From NCBI GenBank assembly GCA_036925085.1, contig JAUPFP010000009.1, positions 2,276,001-2,340,000 on the forward strand: DNA of 64,000 bases, in the 5' to 3' direction. The position numbers and the translations under genes were made by a program. Under the pieces are notes generated by a model, which worked only from the letters and a program-made list of their open reading frames with translations, ran no database searches and was not told where the DNA came from. Below, in pieces: positions 61,673-63,348 of this stretch. Position 1 is the stretch's first letter. The number at the start of each line of letters is the position of its first letter. The DNA comes from Brachycybe producta. Its lineage: Eukaryota; Arthropoda; Diplopoda; Playtdesmida; Andrognathidae.

Positions 61673-63348
61673 TATAAAAACGAAAAAATTCCTTAAAAGG
61701 AAAACCCGGAAATTGGAACAATTTCGAATAAATTTCCGTTTTGGTAAAAAACAAATGTTTCATTCTTTGAGGCGCAAACGGTGAATAACAGTTGAATGAA
61801 ACAAAACAGGGTTTGAAATGAAAAAAAATCACGTTATTAACTTTCAATGATAACTTTCTTTCATGTTAATATTTTAATAATTAAAAAAAAAAATTTAAGG
61901 TGGTTTTAAAGTTTAAACGCCTCTTAAGAGGCTACATCGCAAAATTACTTCGAATAATCTCCGCAATGAGCGTTTTCATCGTTTTTCTATTGAGCCCATA
62001 GATCTGATGTTAAAAGAAAAAATGTTAATTTTTAAAATACACAGTCGCGGCAATATGTTTATTTTTCATATTTAAAGTTATTCAATGTCATGTTTTCAAA
62101 GTGCAATGTGCACTTTAAATATATGTTGATCGAGTGATAGAATGACAAAAAATTGGTAAGTGCGGTTCTATTTTTAAAAACTATTTCAAAATCGCGAATT
62201 TCTAACTTTTATGTTAAACTCTTTGAGTATGTGTTCGTAAGCAAAAAACATCCATTAAAATTGCTCGTAAAAATACGTAAAAATAATTTTAAAAAACCAG
62301 AAAAACACTCAGCACGTGCACCACAATGTGTTGGCTCCACTATGGTTTAATTGTATTTTTTTTAAATTGTTTTAAGGTATTTTTACATGCATTTTAATGG
62401 ATATTTTTTTTTGCTTAGAGCACGTACTCAATAGAGTTTAACCTAAAATCGAGAAATTCGCGATTTTGAAAAGTTTTAAAAATAGAACCGCACTTACCAA
62501 TTTTTTGTCATTCCATTACTAGATCAGCGTACATTTAAGGTGCACATTGCACTTTGAAAACTTAATATTGGAGAACTTTAAATATGAAAAATAAACATAT
62601 TGCCGCGACTGTGTTTTTTTAAAAATTAACATTTTTTCTTTAACATTGTGTTTATGGGTCCAATAGAAAAACGATGCTAGCGCTCTTTGCGGAGGTTTTT
62701 CGAAGTAATTTTGCAAAATGTAACCTCTTAAGTAATTTAGTTACTCTTCTAGTTTATAAAAAAAAACTTTGATCTGTAATTTCATTTATAATTTATTTTG
62801 GAGTGCATTGAAATGGAAAAAGCATCGAGTTTTAATGGTCAGTTCACAATGAACATTGTCCAATTTACAGACCAAACAAAGATTTTTTTTTTCTTTCTAC
62901 AAATTAGATGTGCAAATTGTTAAAGGAGCTCGTTAGAACATATATACCGGGTATGTCTTATGATACAGCAACTTGTATAAGATGGTTTTGTATCAAAATA
63001 ACCAAGTTGCTAAGCAACCAATAGTTGTTATGGTAACAGCCACAGACTTGTTGTGTCCTAAATCAATAGACACCAAATTCCACCCATTTGAAAATATTTT
63101 TGGATATTACAATTTCAATCATACAATTTGAATTGAAAAAAAAGTTTTTTTTTGTTCATCATCATCATCACATTTCTTCCTCGTTTGACATTTGCTAAAA
63201 ATGCTTTTCTTCTATTCCTTCTTTCTTACCTAACGTTTTCGTGTCGACTCATGTATATTTTCTTAAATTGCCCGTCGACAACTTCACCGATGTCATTTCT
63301 TATTTGTTCTGCCACATGTTCTGGTAAAACTGACAGTAGTAACCTTTC
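2648..63348 (-). CDS. ADCY3-like: Membrane adenylate cyclase, type 3-like (17 exons, 5' end outside window)
   Basis: Converts ATP to cAMP at the plasma membrane under G-protein control (family knowledge). Seventeen exons with GT-AG borders join in phase: 63348-63230, 53886-53775, 35580-35453, 28559-28401, 27130-26992, 25023-24845, 24757-24596, 19615-19528, 18227-18111, 15383-15106 (or 15067), 13806-13722, 12432-12274, 11377-11231, 10113-10015, 7959-7836, 7446-7322, 2794-2648. The product has about 788 residues: C1a, a charged C1b, helices M7-M12, then C2. C1a keeps both metal-binding Asp (DIVGFT, GDCYYC). C2 keeps the adenine-binding Lys and Asp (KIKT, HYDMWGN), the Asn/Arg pair of NTVNVASR and the KGKG lysine. 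Type 3 is favoured by [27 protein letters not shown] and YTEES...LECLRFLN. The N-terminus, M1-M6 and promoter are missing because the window ends. Introns range from 0.1 to 18 kb and are packed with transposons. Confidence 0.95.
3030..3295 (+). mobile_element. Non-autonomous Helitron-like element, copy 1
   Basis: Starts at TCCCAGGTCTGTG (the true 5' end may lie up to about 18 bp upstream in a TATA-rich stretch). It ends with a TCATTTATGA-type hairpin followed by GTTACCCCA and CTAG, the Helitron 3' signature, with T as the next base. It contains a purine-rich tract and GCGCATGCGC. It lies inside D copy 1. Confidence 0.72.
3591..4046 (+). repeat. Family H element copy 1 (diverged)
   Basis: GGCTTAGATATTGTTTAAAT at the start and TTAGGCTCTTAA at the end resemble full H copies at 55780 and 60555. 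Confidence 0.6.
4382..4947. mobile_element. Non-autonomous hAT element
   Basis: Terminal inverted repeat CAGGGCCGGATTTA at both ends, flanked by an exact 8-bp duplication CTTACCAG (4374-4381, 4948-4955). No transposase. Confidence 0.88.
5434..6239 (+). mobile_element. Solo LTR of an LTR retrotransposon
   Basis: An 806-bp block starting TGTGGCAACC and ending GACGTTACA (TG...CA), flanked by CCCC on both sides (4-bp duplication). GC-richer than its surroundings; TATA-like GTATATTTAT near 5770 and ATTAAA-like signals near 5860. No internal coding region, so it is a solo LTR; open frames over it are spurious. Superfamily not determined. Confidence 0.7.
6994..7203. repeat. Family C MITE copy 3
   Basis: Palindromic ACAGGCAATTAGAAATCGGG-ended element with TGACGTCA at 7105-7112. 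Confidence 0.88.
7322..7446 (-). CDS. ADCY3-like: ADCY3-like exon (C2 catalytic core)
   Basis: Acceptor GTAAAG, donor CAG|GTAATA. It encodes [20 protein letters not shown], then [20 protein letters not shown], then IQ. It carries the adenine-specifying Asp (HYD) and the Asn and Arg of NTVNVASR, which position the ribose and stabilise the transition state in this family. All are intact. Confidence 0.96.
7515..7797. repeat. Small inverted-repeat element filling a cyclase intron
   Basis: Ends TGAGGCCCGGCGCATATTGA and the inverse TCAATATGCGCCGGGCCTCA. It occupies about 283 of the 389 bases of intron 7447-7835. Confidence 0.7.
7836..7959 (-). CDS. ADCY3-like: ADCY3-like exon (C2)
   Basis: Acceptor TACGCAAG, donor ATGG|GTACGT. 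It encodes [20 protein letters not shown], then [20 protein letters not shown], then M plus a split Gly. HL..L..FAL.L...L..IN..SFNNF.LR(I/M)G is a standard C2 block. Confidence 0.94.
8151..8353. repeat. Family C MITE copy 4
   Basis: Near-perfect palindrome with ACAGGCAATTAGAAAACGGG ends and central TGACGTCA. Confidence 0.9.
8687..9023 (-). mobile_element. Non-autonomous Helitron-like element, copy 2
   Basis: On the minus strand it ends in hairpin CCCGTCATTTATGACGGG, TTACCCCA, CTAG, and starts near TCTCAGGTCTGTG. Two C/T-rich subrepeats of CACTTTTCTCTCTCTC type. Confidence 0.75.
9201..9690. mobile_element. Family R element (Harbinger-like, TTA target)
   Basis: Ends AGCCCCCTTTACACCTACAA and the inverse, with TTA duplicated at 9198-9200 and 9691-9693. 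Contains an inner palindrome at 9350-9447 with arms of about 44 bp (TTGTGACCTTCTAGACAAGA and its inverse). No coding. Confidence 0.68.
10015..10113 (-). CDS. ADCY3-like: ADCY3-like exon (C2, adenine-site Lys)
   Basis: Acceptor TTAACAG, donor GAA|GTGAAT. It encodes [20 protein letters not shown] then [13 protein letters not shown]. The Lys in KIKT corresponds to the C2 lysine that, with an Asp in the HYDMWGN exon, selects adenine. The exon is too short to stand out as an open frame. A family-A element begins about 40 bp upstream of the acceptor. Confidence 0.92.
10156..11172. mobile_element. Family A element copy 1
   Basis: Long inverted ends starting TTAAAGAAACCATTAC, followed by CAGAAATTTCTTGTCAAAAT and about 100 bp more, and the inverse at 11040-11172. 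Interrupted by family G sequence (about 10539-11060). It makes up about 91 percent of intron 10114-11230. Confidence 0.75.
10539..11060. repeat. Family G sequences (two partial copies, inverted)
   Basis: Dense CACGATGATAG/CTATCATCGTG repeats; a G terminus (TCTCGGTTTCACGGTGATAG) begins near 10828. The arrangement looks like two G fragments in opposite orientation inside element A. Confidence 0.6.
11231..11377 (-). CDS. ADCY3-like: ADCY3-like exon (C2)
   Basis: 49 codons: [20 protein letters not shown], then [20 protein letters not shown], then NDIISDFDA. This is the C2 pattern ELY.QSYD.VGV(M/L)FAS.PNF...ECLR.LNEII.DFD. As in other C2 domains the first metal Asp of C1 is not conserved at the equivalent place. 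The longest open frame here is a wrong frame. Confidence 0.95.
11427..12206. mobile_element. Family B element copy 1 (TTAA, long palindrome)
   Basis: Begins TTAAGAGGCTACATC with CTCCACAAAGAGCGCTAGCA; two inverted arms of about 400 bp each. Right end slightly truncated. It forms about 87 percent of intron 11378-12273. Confidence 0.85.
12274..12432 (-). CDS. ADCY3-like: ADCY3-like exon (C2 entry helix)
   Basis: 53 codons between acceptor ACCCAG and donor GAT|GTAAGA. It reads [20 protein letters not shown], then [20 protein letters not shown], then [13 protein letters not shown]. The LL..WK....E coiled segment and NILPQHVA(x)FL start the second catalytic domain. The reading frame continues open to 12453, but only 12432 keeps phase with helix M12. 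Confidence 0.92.
12520..12794. mobile_element. Non-autonomous hAT element
   Basis: Inverted ends CAGTGCCACC / GGATGGCACTG and an exact 8-bp duplication AGTGGACG (12512-12519, 12795-12802). Confidence 0.88.
12863..13641. mobile_element. Family B element copy 2
   Basis: TTAA at both ends, GGCTACATnGC...GCnATGTAGCC-type tips, palindromic arms. In intron 12433-13721. Confidence 0.85.
13722..13806 (-). CDS. ADCY3-like: ADCY3-like exon (helix M12)
   Basis: Short exon with acceptor AATTATAG and donor CAT|GTGAGA. After one base that completes the split codon it encodes [20 protein letters not shown] then TLLFINRH. This is the last membrane helix, leading into [15 protein letters not shown], the usual junction before C2. 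It was found by looking for the missing twelfth helix; both borders agree in phase. Confidence 0.88.
14172..14979. mobile_element. Family B element copy 3
   Basis: Complete: TTAAGAGGCTACATCGCAAA at the left and the inverse ending TTAA at the right. In intron 13807-15105. Confidence 0.88.
15106..15383 (-). CDS. ADCY3-like: ADCY3-like exon (extracellular loop, helices M10 and M11)
   Basis: Acceptor ATTTAG. It encodes [20 protein letters not shown], then a loop with [10 protein letters not shown], then [20 protein letters not shown] and [18 protein letters not shown], then [18 protein letters not shown] and NVS are glycosylation sequons on the two loops predicted to face outward. Two donors give the same phase: CCTGA|GTATGA (end 15106, used here) and CAACA|GTAATT (end 15067, adding 13 residues). 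Confidence 0.87.
15528..16322. mobile_element. Family B element copy 4
   Basis: Complete palindromic copy with TTAA at both ends. Confidence 0.88.
16915..17456 (-). mobile_element. Mariner-like internal-deletion element
   Basis: Flanked by TA (16913-16914, 17457-17458) with CAGGGTTATTCAAAAAGAAG ends that stay inverted-repeated for about 105 bp. Between them lies the C-terminal part of a transposase on the minus strand. Confidence 0.82.
16952..17215 (-). pseudogene. Transposase C-terminal remnant (mariner/IS630-like)
   Basis: Reads [20 protein letters not shown], then [12 protein letters not shown] and [15 protein letters not shown], then a stop at 16952. [10 protein letters not shown] followed by LR.RI is the usual C-terminus of mariner-type transposases. 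Upstream, WPPRSPDL-like residues are in another frame (about 17215-17300), showing a frameshift. The N-terminal DNA-binding part is gone, so it cannot be active. Confidence 0.75.
17458..17615 (+). mobile_element. Degenerate Helitron-like fragment
   Basis: Shares GCTGTACAAACAAGGACAAA and GCACGTCGGAATTTAT with the copy at 43579 and ends GTTACCTCCACTAG. Body deleted; the 3' hairpin is replaced by a short inverted repeat of TCTAATATTAAGAACT. Confidence 0.6.
17831..18006. repeat. Family C MITE copy 5
   Basis: ACAGGCAATTAGAAAACGGG ends and TGACGTCA; slightly internally deleted. Lies about 100 bp downstream of the M9 exon. Confidence 0.85.
18111..18227 (-). CDS. ADCY3-like: ADCY3-like exon (helix M9)
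   Basis: 39 whole codons, [20 protein letters not shown] then [19 protein letters not shown]; acceptor ATAAAAG, donor ATG|GTAATT. An in-frame stop lies just upstream of the acceptor, which limits how far the exon can extend. A later AG (18215-18214) would break the phase with the preceding exon. Confidence 0.88.
18443..19406. mobile_element. Family S palindromic element (Harbinger-like, TTA target)
   Basis: A 964-bp inverted repeat: GGCCTTGTTTCCACTG at one end, its inverse at the other, TTA on both sides (18440-18442, 19407-19409). Arms of about 470 bp run nearly to the centre, including GAATTTCTTTTCTCCTAC and CACAAATATTCACC modules. It fills most of intron 18228-19527. Confidence 0.8.
19528..19615 (-). 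CDS. ADCY3-like: ADCY3-like exon (helix M8)
   Basis: Acceptor TATTACAG, donor AAG|GTAAAA. It encodes [20 protein letters not shown] then ISISPAFPK, a membrane helix. The first base completes Arg with the previous exon, giving LVLPR-TVASY. The exon ends in phase 0. Confidence 0.88.
19846..20136. repeat. ACAAGT-rich palindromic repeat
   Basis: Dense CACTTGT/ACAAGTG words forming an imperfect palindrome (GTAGTGGACAAACTTGTTAC-type ends). Not assigned to a family. Confidence 0.55.
20137..20876. other. No recognisable gene or repeat
   Basis: Intron sequence without clear features; short open frames lack recognisable motifs. Confidence 0.4.
20878..21300 (+). mobile_element. Family D element copy 3 (right end truncated)
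   Basis: Begins TAGCGGTGGGACAAATTC and retains the CACTCAGGGTTGCCACAAGG core and the terminal GATTCGAG module. Confidence 0.7.
21466..23033. mobile_element. Family B element copy 5, interrupted
   Basis: Left tip missing; right end TGTAGCCTCTTAA intact. Family P is inserted at its TTAACGTTTCTTC site. Confidence 0.8.
22145..22929. mobile_element. Family P element (TTAA or TTA target)
   Basis: Ends AGCCTAGTACACACTGGATT and inverse AATCCCGGTGTGTACTACCC, TTAA on both sides (22141-22144, 22930-22933). It contains an inner palindrome near 22635-22710 centred on AAAGACGTCTTT. Confidence 0.7.
23753..24420. repeat. Minisatellite, GGGCTGAACTGGACAAGAGC type
   Basis: Some 25-30 degenerate units of 22-31 bp built from GCTGAACT(T/G)GA(C)AAG and GCTAAACT(G/T)ATAAAG. 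It starts about 115 bp beyond the exon 24596-24757 donor. Confidence 0.85.
24596..24757 (-). CDS. ADCY3-like: ADCY3-like exon (C1b end and helix M7)
   Basis: Acceptor AATGTAG, donor CCCAG|GTAAGA. It encodes [20 protein letters not shown], then [18 protein letters not shown], then [14 protein letters not shown]. The last part is the hydrophobic M7 helix ending in the usual LP(R). It starts with one base and ends with two, matching both neighbours. The acceptor was chosen because it is the only nearby AG that restores the phase. Confidence 0.85.
24845..25023 (-). CDS. ADCY3-like: ADCY3-like exon (C1b, charged linker)
   Basis: Acceptor TCTAAAG, donor AAAAG|GTGCTT (phase 2). It encodes [20 protein letters not shown] followed by a strongly charged stretch ([35 protein letters not shown]). 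C1b is the variable regulatory linker of cyclases. The frame runs open through the short 87-bp intron to the next exon, but the intronic part is low-complexity and fits poorly, so I splice it out. Retention in some transcripts would keep the frame. Confidence 0.82.
25089..25755. mobile_element. Family A element copy 2
   Basis: Starts TTAAAGAGACC and contains AAATTTCTTGTCAAAATATTG and its inverse (diverged) near 25735. The start is only 65 bp upstream of the acceptor of exon 24845-25023. Confidence 0.75.
25877..26514. mobile_element. Family F element copy 1 (Harbinger-like)
   Basis: Ends AAGCCGCCATTACACTAGCA and inverse TGCTAGTGTAATAGGGTCTT; internal GTGATATGACA repeats. About 640 bp, no coding. 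Confidence 0.75.
26640..26960. repeat. Repeat T copy 1
   Basis: AT-rich block shared with 55250-55545 (CATAAAAAGTTTATTTTGAA, GAAAAACGTTCGCTTGAAAA). It runs up to about 30 bp from the exon 26992-27130 donor. Confidence 0.6.
26992..27130 (-). CDS. ADCY3-like: ADCY3-like exon (end of C1a)
   Basis: Acceptor CTTTTCAG, donor CCA|GTATGT. It encodes [19 protein letters not shown] then [20 protein letters not shown], ending LKP. This is the RVHIS...L.GEFDVEPGDG pattern that closes C1a. Family-B MITE copy 27176-27950 starts only about 45 bp upstream of its acceptor. Confidence 0.95.
27176..27950. mobile_element. Family B element copy 6
   Basis: TTAA at both ends, palindromic arms. Confidence 0.88.
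28401..28559 (-). CDS. ADCY3-like: ADCY3-like exon (C1a core)
   Basis: Acceptor CTTTAG, donor GG|GTTAGA. It reads [20 protein letters not shown], then [13 protein letters not shown], then [19 protein letters not shown] and the W(Q)(F/Y)DV block are hallmarks of C1a. In C1 the position equivalent to the C2 adenine-site Asp lies within QFDVYSKDV, as in other transmembrane cyclases. Phase 2 at both borders matches its neighbours. Confidence 0.95.
28633..28889. repeat. Exact fold-back: 122-bp arms, 13-bp spacer
   Basis: 28633-28754 and 28768-28889 are reverse complements with no mismatch that I can see. The spacer is GTGCC plus A-run. It consists of family A end sequence copied in inverse orientation immediately before the LINE 5' duplication. 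Confidence 0.9.
29048..30241 (+). pseudogene. LINE apurinic-type endonuclease domain (frame 1 of broken ORF)
   Basis: In order: [66 protein letters not shown]. These are the Asn, Glu, Asp-Asn and His motifs of the exonuclease/endonuclease/phosphatase fold that nicks target DNA. The frame ends with TAG at 30239-30241, while the coding sense continues in another frame from about 30200 ([14 protein letters not shown]). Genes of this kind are often mislabelled craniofacial development protein 2. Confidence 0.9.
30193..31422 (+). pseudogene. LINE reverse transcriptase domain (frame 2 of broken ORF)
   Basis: Reverse transcriptase blocks in order: [55 protein letters not shown] (catalytic Asp), [20 protein letters not shown] (catalytic Asp pair). 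The frame is lost right after FADD; the continuation VLVGES is in the frame starting at 31358. Confidence 0.92.
31358..32146 (+). pseudogene. LINE reverse transcriptase C-terminal part (frame 3 of broken ORF)
   Basis: [20 protein letters not shown], then [12 protein letters not shown], then [15 protein letters not shown] and [10 protein letters not shown], the thumb and C-terminal region typical of RTE-like elements. Stop TGA at 32144-32146 runs directly into the (TGA)n tail. Overlaps the preceding frame by 65 bases. Confidence 0.9.
32276..32612 (+). mobile_element. LTR-like insertion with hairpin and TATA box
   Basis: Begins TGTAACACCC inside element A (whose CATGTTTTCTCTAT is interrupted). 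Carries the hairpin CACTTGGACCT...AGGTCCAAGTG (32387-32431) running directly into TATAAAAGG (about 32431). The right border is uncertain. Probably a solo LTR or promoter-bearing MITE; no coding motifs. Confidence 0.45.
33053..33256. repeat. Family C MITE copy 6
   Basis: ACAGGCAATTAGAAATCGGG ends, TGACGTCA in the middle. Confidence 0.88.
33769..34377. mobile_element. Non-autonomous hAT element
   Basis: Ends CAGGGCAAGGAGGTTCATGC and the inverse, exact 8-bp duplication GTTATAAC (33761-33768, 34378-34385). AT-rich interior with repeated TGCATATTTTG. Open frames within show no transposase motif. Confidence 0.87.
34520..35377. mobile_element. Family B element copy 7 (left arm reduced)
   Basis: Right arm complete to TTAA at 35374-35377; left arm mostly lost. 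A short family F copy is inserted at its GAGTTAGAAATTCGC-equivalent site. Confidence 0.78.
34635..35089. mobile_element. Family F element copy 2 (internally deleted)
   Basis: AGCCGCTATTCCACTAGCAA to inverse ending ATAGGGGCT, with TTA on both sides inside family B copy 7. Confidence 0.78.
35453..35580 (-). CDS. ADCY3-like: ADCY3-like exon (C1a, second metal-binding Asp)
   Basis: Acceptor TTTTAG, donor AA|GTAAGA. It encodes [19 protein letters not shown] then [19 protein letters not shown]. The Asp in GDCYYC is the second metal ligand. The phase-2 end completes a Lys codon with the next exon (AIK-YVREKT). The longest open frame over this stretch is a different, non-coding frame. Confidence 0.95.
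35802..36880 (+). mobile_element. Family D element copy 4
   Basis: TAGAGGTGGG start, terminal TTCGAATGTCC end near 36870. Interrupted by family H copy 36093-36600 and a scrap starting CAGTGCCGGATTAAG (about 36606-36760), possibly a truncated hAT end. The 8-bp duplication is degraded. Confidence 0.68.
36093..36600 (-). mobile_element. Family H element copy 2 (inverted, diverged)
   Basis: Begins TTAAGAGC and contains the inverse of GTCTGCTCAAAACAACAAGA; TTAA at both ends. Confidence 0.68.
37156..37382 (+). mobile_element. Non-autonomous Helitron-like element, copy 3
   Basis: TCCCAGGTCTGTG start with (GT)n; end CCCGTCATTTATGACGGG, TTACTCCA, CTAG. Short C/T-free form with most of the purine tract deleted. 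Confidence 0.75.
37383..38237. other. Unassigned intron sequence
   Basis: An open frame at 37453-37779 (+) has no recognisable domain and no splice context matching the host gene. No repeat family was recognised. Confidence 0.35.
38238..38882. mobile_element. Family F element copy 3
   Basis: TTAAGCCGCTATTACACTAG at the left and the inverse CTAGTGTAATAGGGACTTAA at the right; TTA/TAA on each side. Confidence 0.82.
38915..39366. mobile_element. Family G element copy 2 (Harbinger-like, TAA target)
   Basis: AGCCTCGTTTTTACGGTGAT to inverse ATCGTGAAAACGAAGCT, with TAA on both sides (38912-38914, 39367-39369). Interior is rich in CTATCA/TGATAG words, with GTTTGAGTCAACAACAGTGT. Confidence 0.8.
39489..39705. 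repeat. Diverged C-related palindromic MITE
   Basis: Outer CACAGGCAGTTGGATCCAGC and inverse, then GCTCATAAAAGG and ATTGGTTGATATTTGGTCTG modules like those at 2249-2384. A larger symmetric context (AATTTGCTGCTTCAGCTGAA) extends to about 39420-39775. Confidence 0.65.
39917..40320. mobile_element. Family Q element copy 1, carrying a minisatellite
   Basis: Ends TATGGAGCCCTGTTGAGGAC and the inverse GTCCTCAACAGGGCTCCGTA. Nearly the whole element is a palindrome, with a GTTAGGTTAGGTTAGG loop near 40060-40075 and a 21-bp tandem array on one arm only. Confidence 0.78.
40125..40267. repeat. 21-bp tandem array, unit TCGAGATCTCGAGCTAGTAAG
   Basis: Six to seven nearly identical units. Each contains the palindrome TCGAGATCTCGA and CTAG. 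Confidence 0.92.
40415..41283. mobile_element. Non-autonomous hAT element with internal duplication
   Basis: Ends CACTGGCGTAGCTAGGC and inverse GCCTAGCTACGCCACTG, exact 8-bp duplication CTCAGCAC (40407-40414, 41284-41291). A second tip (AGTGGCGTAGCTAGGGACCC) starts near 40590, and palindromes of ATAAATCGACTTTCATTT type lie at 40490-40530 and 40670-40770. Very G/C-skewed runs next to the tips. Confidence 0.85.
41292..41701. mobile_element. Family B element copy 8 (right arm only)
   Basis: Right arm from the central CAGCACGTG to a terminal TTAA; the left arm is absent. Confidence 0.78.
42268..42419. repeat. Family C MITE copy 7 (left end truncated)
   Basis: Starts at the CGACCGGCAATTTCTAATTG module, contains TGACGTCA, ends in TTCTAACTGCC. 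Confidence 0.78.
42499..42704. repeat. Family C MITE copy 8
   Basis: ACAGGCATTTAGAAATCGGG ends with TGACGTCA. Confidence 0.88.
43204..43572 (+). mobile_element. Non-autonomous Helitron-like element, copy 4
   Basis: Starts TCCCAGATCTATGTATG followed by (TG)n, purine-rich body, GCGCATGCGC, hairpin CCCGTCATTTATGACGGG, TTACCCCA, CTAG. Confidence 0.78.
43579..44139 (+). mobile_element. Helitron-like element copy 5 (variant) with nested MITE
   Basis: Directly abuts the preceding copy. Variant 5' part (CTGTCTGTGAATGTGTAATG, GCTGTACAAACAAGGACAAA), ends hairpin CCCGTCAATTATGACGGG, TTACTCCA, CTAG. A palindromic MITE (GTGCCCAGCATTAGAATTTC and inverse, about 43970-44092, with TGACGTCA) is inserted before the 3' end. 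Confidence 0.7.
44773..45454. mobile_element. Family B element copy 9 (right tip replaced)
   Basis: TTAAGAGGCTGCATTGC start, both arms present, right tip cut off near 45454 by a family D-like scrap (TTCGGATTCGAAG). Confidence 0.78.
45520..46048. other. Unassigned intron sequence
   Basis: No gene or named repeat recognised; purine-rich from about 45850 onward. Confidence 0.35.
46049..46760. repeat. Two tandem copies of a unit of about 360 bp (family V)
   Basis: Unit 1 about 46049-46396, unit 2 about 46410-46757. Each contains AGATATAAATGGAGAGGGAG, GAAAATCACTACAACTCATT, then an inverted repeat CAATCTGCGGAATCAGCCAA / GATTGACTGATTCCGCAGA, then GGCAACAATGGTAAAAGATT. The two units differ at several positions. 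Confidence 0.85.
47090..47207. repeat. (CA)n microsatellite with CAGA interruptions
   Basis: ACACACACACAGACACACAC-type array with a pure (CA)n second half. Confidence 0.95.
47237..48216. mobile_element. Family B element copy 10, interrupted by family G
   Basis: Begins mid-arm at AAAATTGGTAAGTGGGG and ends just short of the TTAA tip. A G element is inserted at GAGTTAGAAATTCGC. Confidence 0.8.
47528..47947. mobile_element. Family G element copy 3 (Harbinger-like, TTA target)
   Basis: AGCCTCGTTTTCACGATGAT to inverse GTGAAAACGAGGCT; TTA on both sides within family B copy 10. Confidence 0.82.
48217..48922. other. Unassigned AT-rich intron sequence
   Basis: No feature recognised. Confidence 0.35.
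48929..49858. repeat. 930-bp polypyrimidine tract, (CTCTCTTTCTAT)-like
   Basis: Almost unbroken C/T on the plus strand with regular A every 6-14 bases (CTCTTTCTCTATCTCTCTTT). Apparent proteins of 323-356 residues rich in Leu, Ser and Phe in the plus frames are artefacts of this repeat. Confidence 0.96.
49861..50320. other. Unassigned intron sequence
   Basis: No feature recognised. Confidence 0.35.
50322..51655. mobile_element. Family B element copy 11 with a central insertion
   Basis: GAGGCTACATCGCAAAATCA start and ATGTTAGCCTCTTAA end. About 600 bp (50750-51345) of unrelated sequence replaces the centre. Confidence 0.78.
51656..52357. other. Unassigned intron sequence
   Basis: No gene; GAAGCTT/AAGCTTC words recur at about 52150-52260. 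Confidence 0.35.
52358..52563. repeat. Family C MITE copy 9
   Basis: ACAGGCAGTTAGAAATCGGG ends; TGACGTCA mutated to TAACGTCA. Confidence 0.86.
52761..53314. mobile_element. Family Q element copy 2, carrying a minisatellite
   Basis: Ends TACGGAGCCCTGTAAAGGAC and the inverse GTCCTTTACAGGGCTCCGTA; possible duplication TAATTG (52755-52760, 53315-53320). Contains a 20-bp tandem array and an inner palindrome ACCATACTCTAATAATGAAA / inverse (about 53140-53225). A scrap of the same end lies near 43042. Confidence 0.8.
52854..53107. repeat. 20-bp tandem array, unit GACATGTCGACGTTATTTTC
   Basis: Twelve to thirteen units, some 21 bp by insertion of T (GACATTGTCGAC). Each unit holds palindromes GACATGTC and GTCGAC. 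Confidence 0.94.
53775..53886 (-). CDS. ADCY3-like: ADCY3-like exon (C1a, first metal-binding Asp)
   Basis: Acceptor CTTTCAG, donor GAG|GTAAGA. It reads [20 protein letters not shown] then [13 protein letters not shown]. The Asp of DIVGFT is the first of the two aspartates that hold the two catalytic metal ions in class III cyclases. It is separated from the next exon by an 18-kb intron. Confidence 0.95.
54010..54542. mobile_element. Element of GCGCCAAA(T/C)TGAA tandem units with inverted right end
   Basis: Flanked by TCAGAAC (54003-54009, 54543-54549). Left: 15-bp units AAGCGCCAAATTGAA; middle: degenerate GGTTAGGATTGGTTAGG (54190-54285); right: more units, then their inverse TTGGCGTTTGTTCAATTTGG. 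Confidence 0.72.
54567..55185. mobile_element. Family A element copy 4 (partial), interrupted by family C
   Basis: ATATCGTCAAGACTTACCTA and GTGACTTTTCATGAATCACC match family A; family C copy 10 splits it. Confidence 0.65.
54757..54964. repeat. Family C MITE copy 10
   Basis: ACAGGCAATTAGAAATCGGG ends, TGACGTCA present. Confidence 0.88.
55250..55545. repeat. Repeat T copy 2
   Basis: Same AT-rich block as 26640-26960. Confidence 0.6.
55630..57548 (+). mobile_element. Family D hAT-like element, copy 5
   Basis: TAGAGGTGGGACGAATCC start and GTCCTATCCCTA end, exact 8-bp duplication TTAATAAT (55622-55629, 57549-57556). Interrupted by family H (55780-56687). The 3' terminal module of about 110 bp is present four times (about 56870, 56990, 57105, 57440), with foreign sequence at 57165-57430. 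Confidence 0.84.
55780..56687 (+). mobile_element. Family H element copy 3
   Basis: TTAAGAGGCTAGATACATCA to GATCTAGGCTCTTAA, TTAA duplicated relative to the uninterrupted D sequence. Three internal TTTTAATGGGAGTTCTTCAA-like subrepeats. Nearly identical to the copy at 60555. Confidence 0.84.
57772..58164 (+). mobile_element. Non-autonomous Helitron-like element, copy 6
   Basis: TCCCAGGTCTGTGTG start; three purine subrepeats (GGAAAGTGTAGAAGGGGGAG); hairpin CCCGTCATTTATGACGGG at 58135-58152, TTACCCCA, CTAG at 58161-58164. Confidence 0.8.
58309..58490. mobile_element. Family R element fragment
   Basis: Left end AGCCCTCTTTACACCTACAA after TAA, as in the copy at 9201; right end not found. Confidence 0.55.
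58848..59052. repeat. Family C MITE copy 11
   Basis: ACAGGCATTTAGAAATCGGG ends, TGACGTCA present. Confidence 0.87.
59053..59848. other. Unassigned; includes a small GGACAGTCCTCC-type inverted repeat
   Basis: At about 59085-59275 TGCCACCT...GAGGACTGTCCTCCACAAAG forms an imperfect inverted repeat around GGAGGACGGTCCT words. The rest is T-rich and featureless. Confidence 0.4.
59849..60519. mobile_element. Family F element copy 4
   Basis: AAGCCGCTATTACACTTAAC to inverse AGTGTAATAGGGGCTTTA; TAA at the left edge, TTA at the right edge. Confidence 0.8.
60555..61460 (+). mobile_element. Family H element copy 4
   Basis: TTAAGAGCCTAGATATATCG to GATCTAGGCTCTTAA with TTAA at both ends, about 906 bp. 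Confidence 0.85.
61619..61670. repeat. (AAT)n microsatellite
   Basis: About 17 uninterrupted AAT/TAA units. Confidence 0.95.
61924..62731. mobile_element. Family B element copy 12
   Basis: Complete palindromic copy, TTAA at both ends. Confidence 0.88.
63230..63348 (-). CDS. ADCY3-like: ADCY3-like exon (C1a start)
   Basis: Acceptor TTTTAG, donor AG|GTAAGA. It starts in phase 0 and ends in phase 2. It encodes [15 protein letters not shown] near its start and MSRHENV at its end, the conserved entry to the first cyclase domain (family pattern LP.HVA...[16 protein letters not shown]). The split codon at the donor completes to Ser with the next exon. It is the first exon visible; upstream exons for the N-terminus and M1-M6 lie past the window edge. 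Confidence 0.93.
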
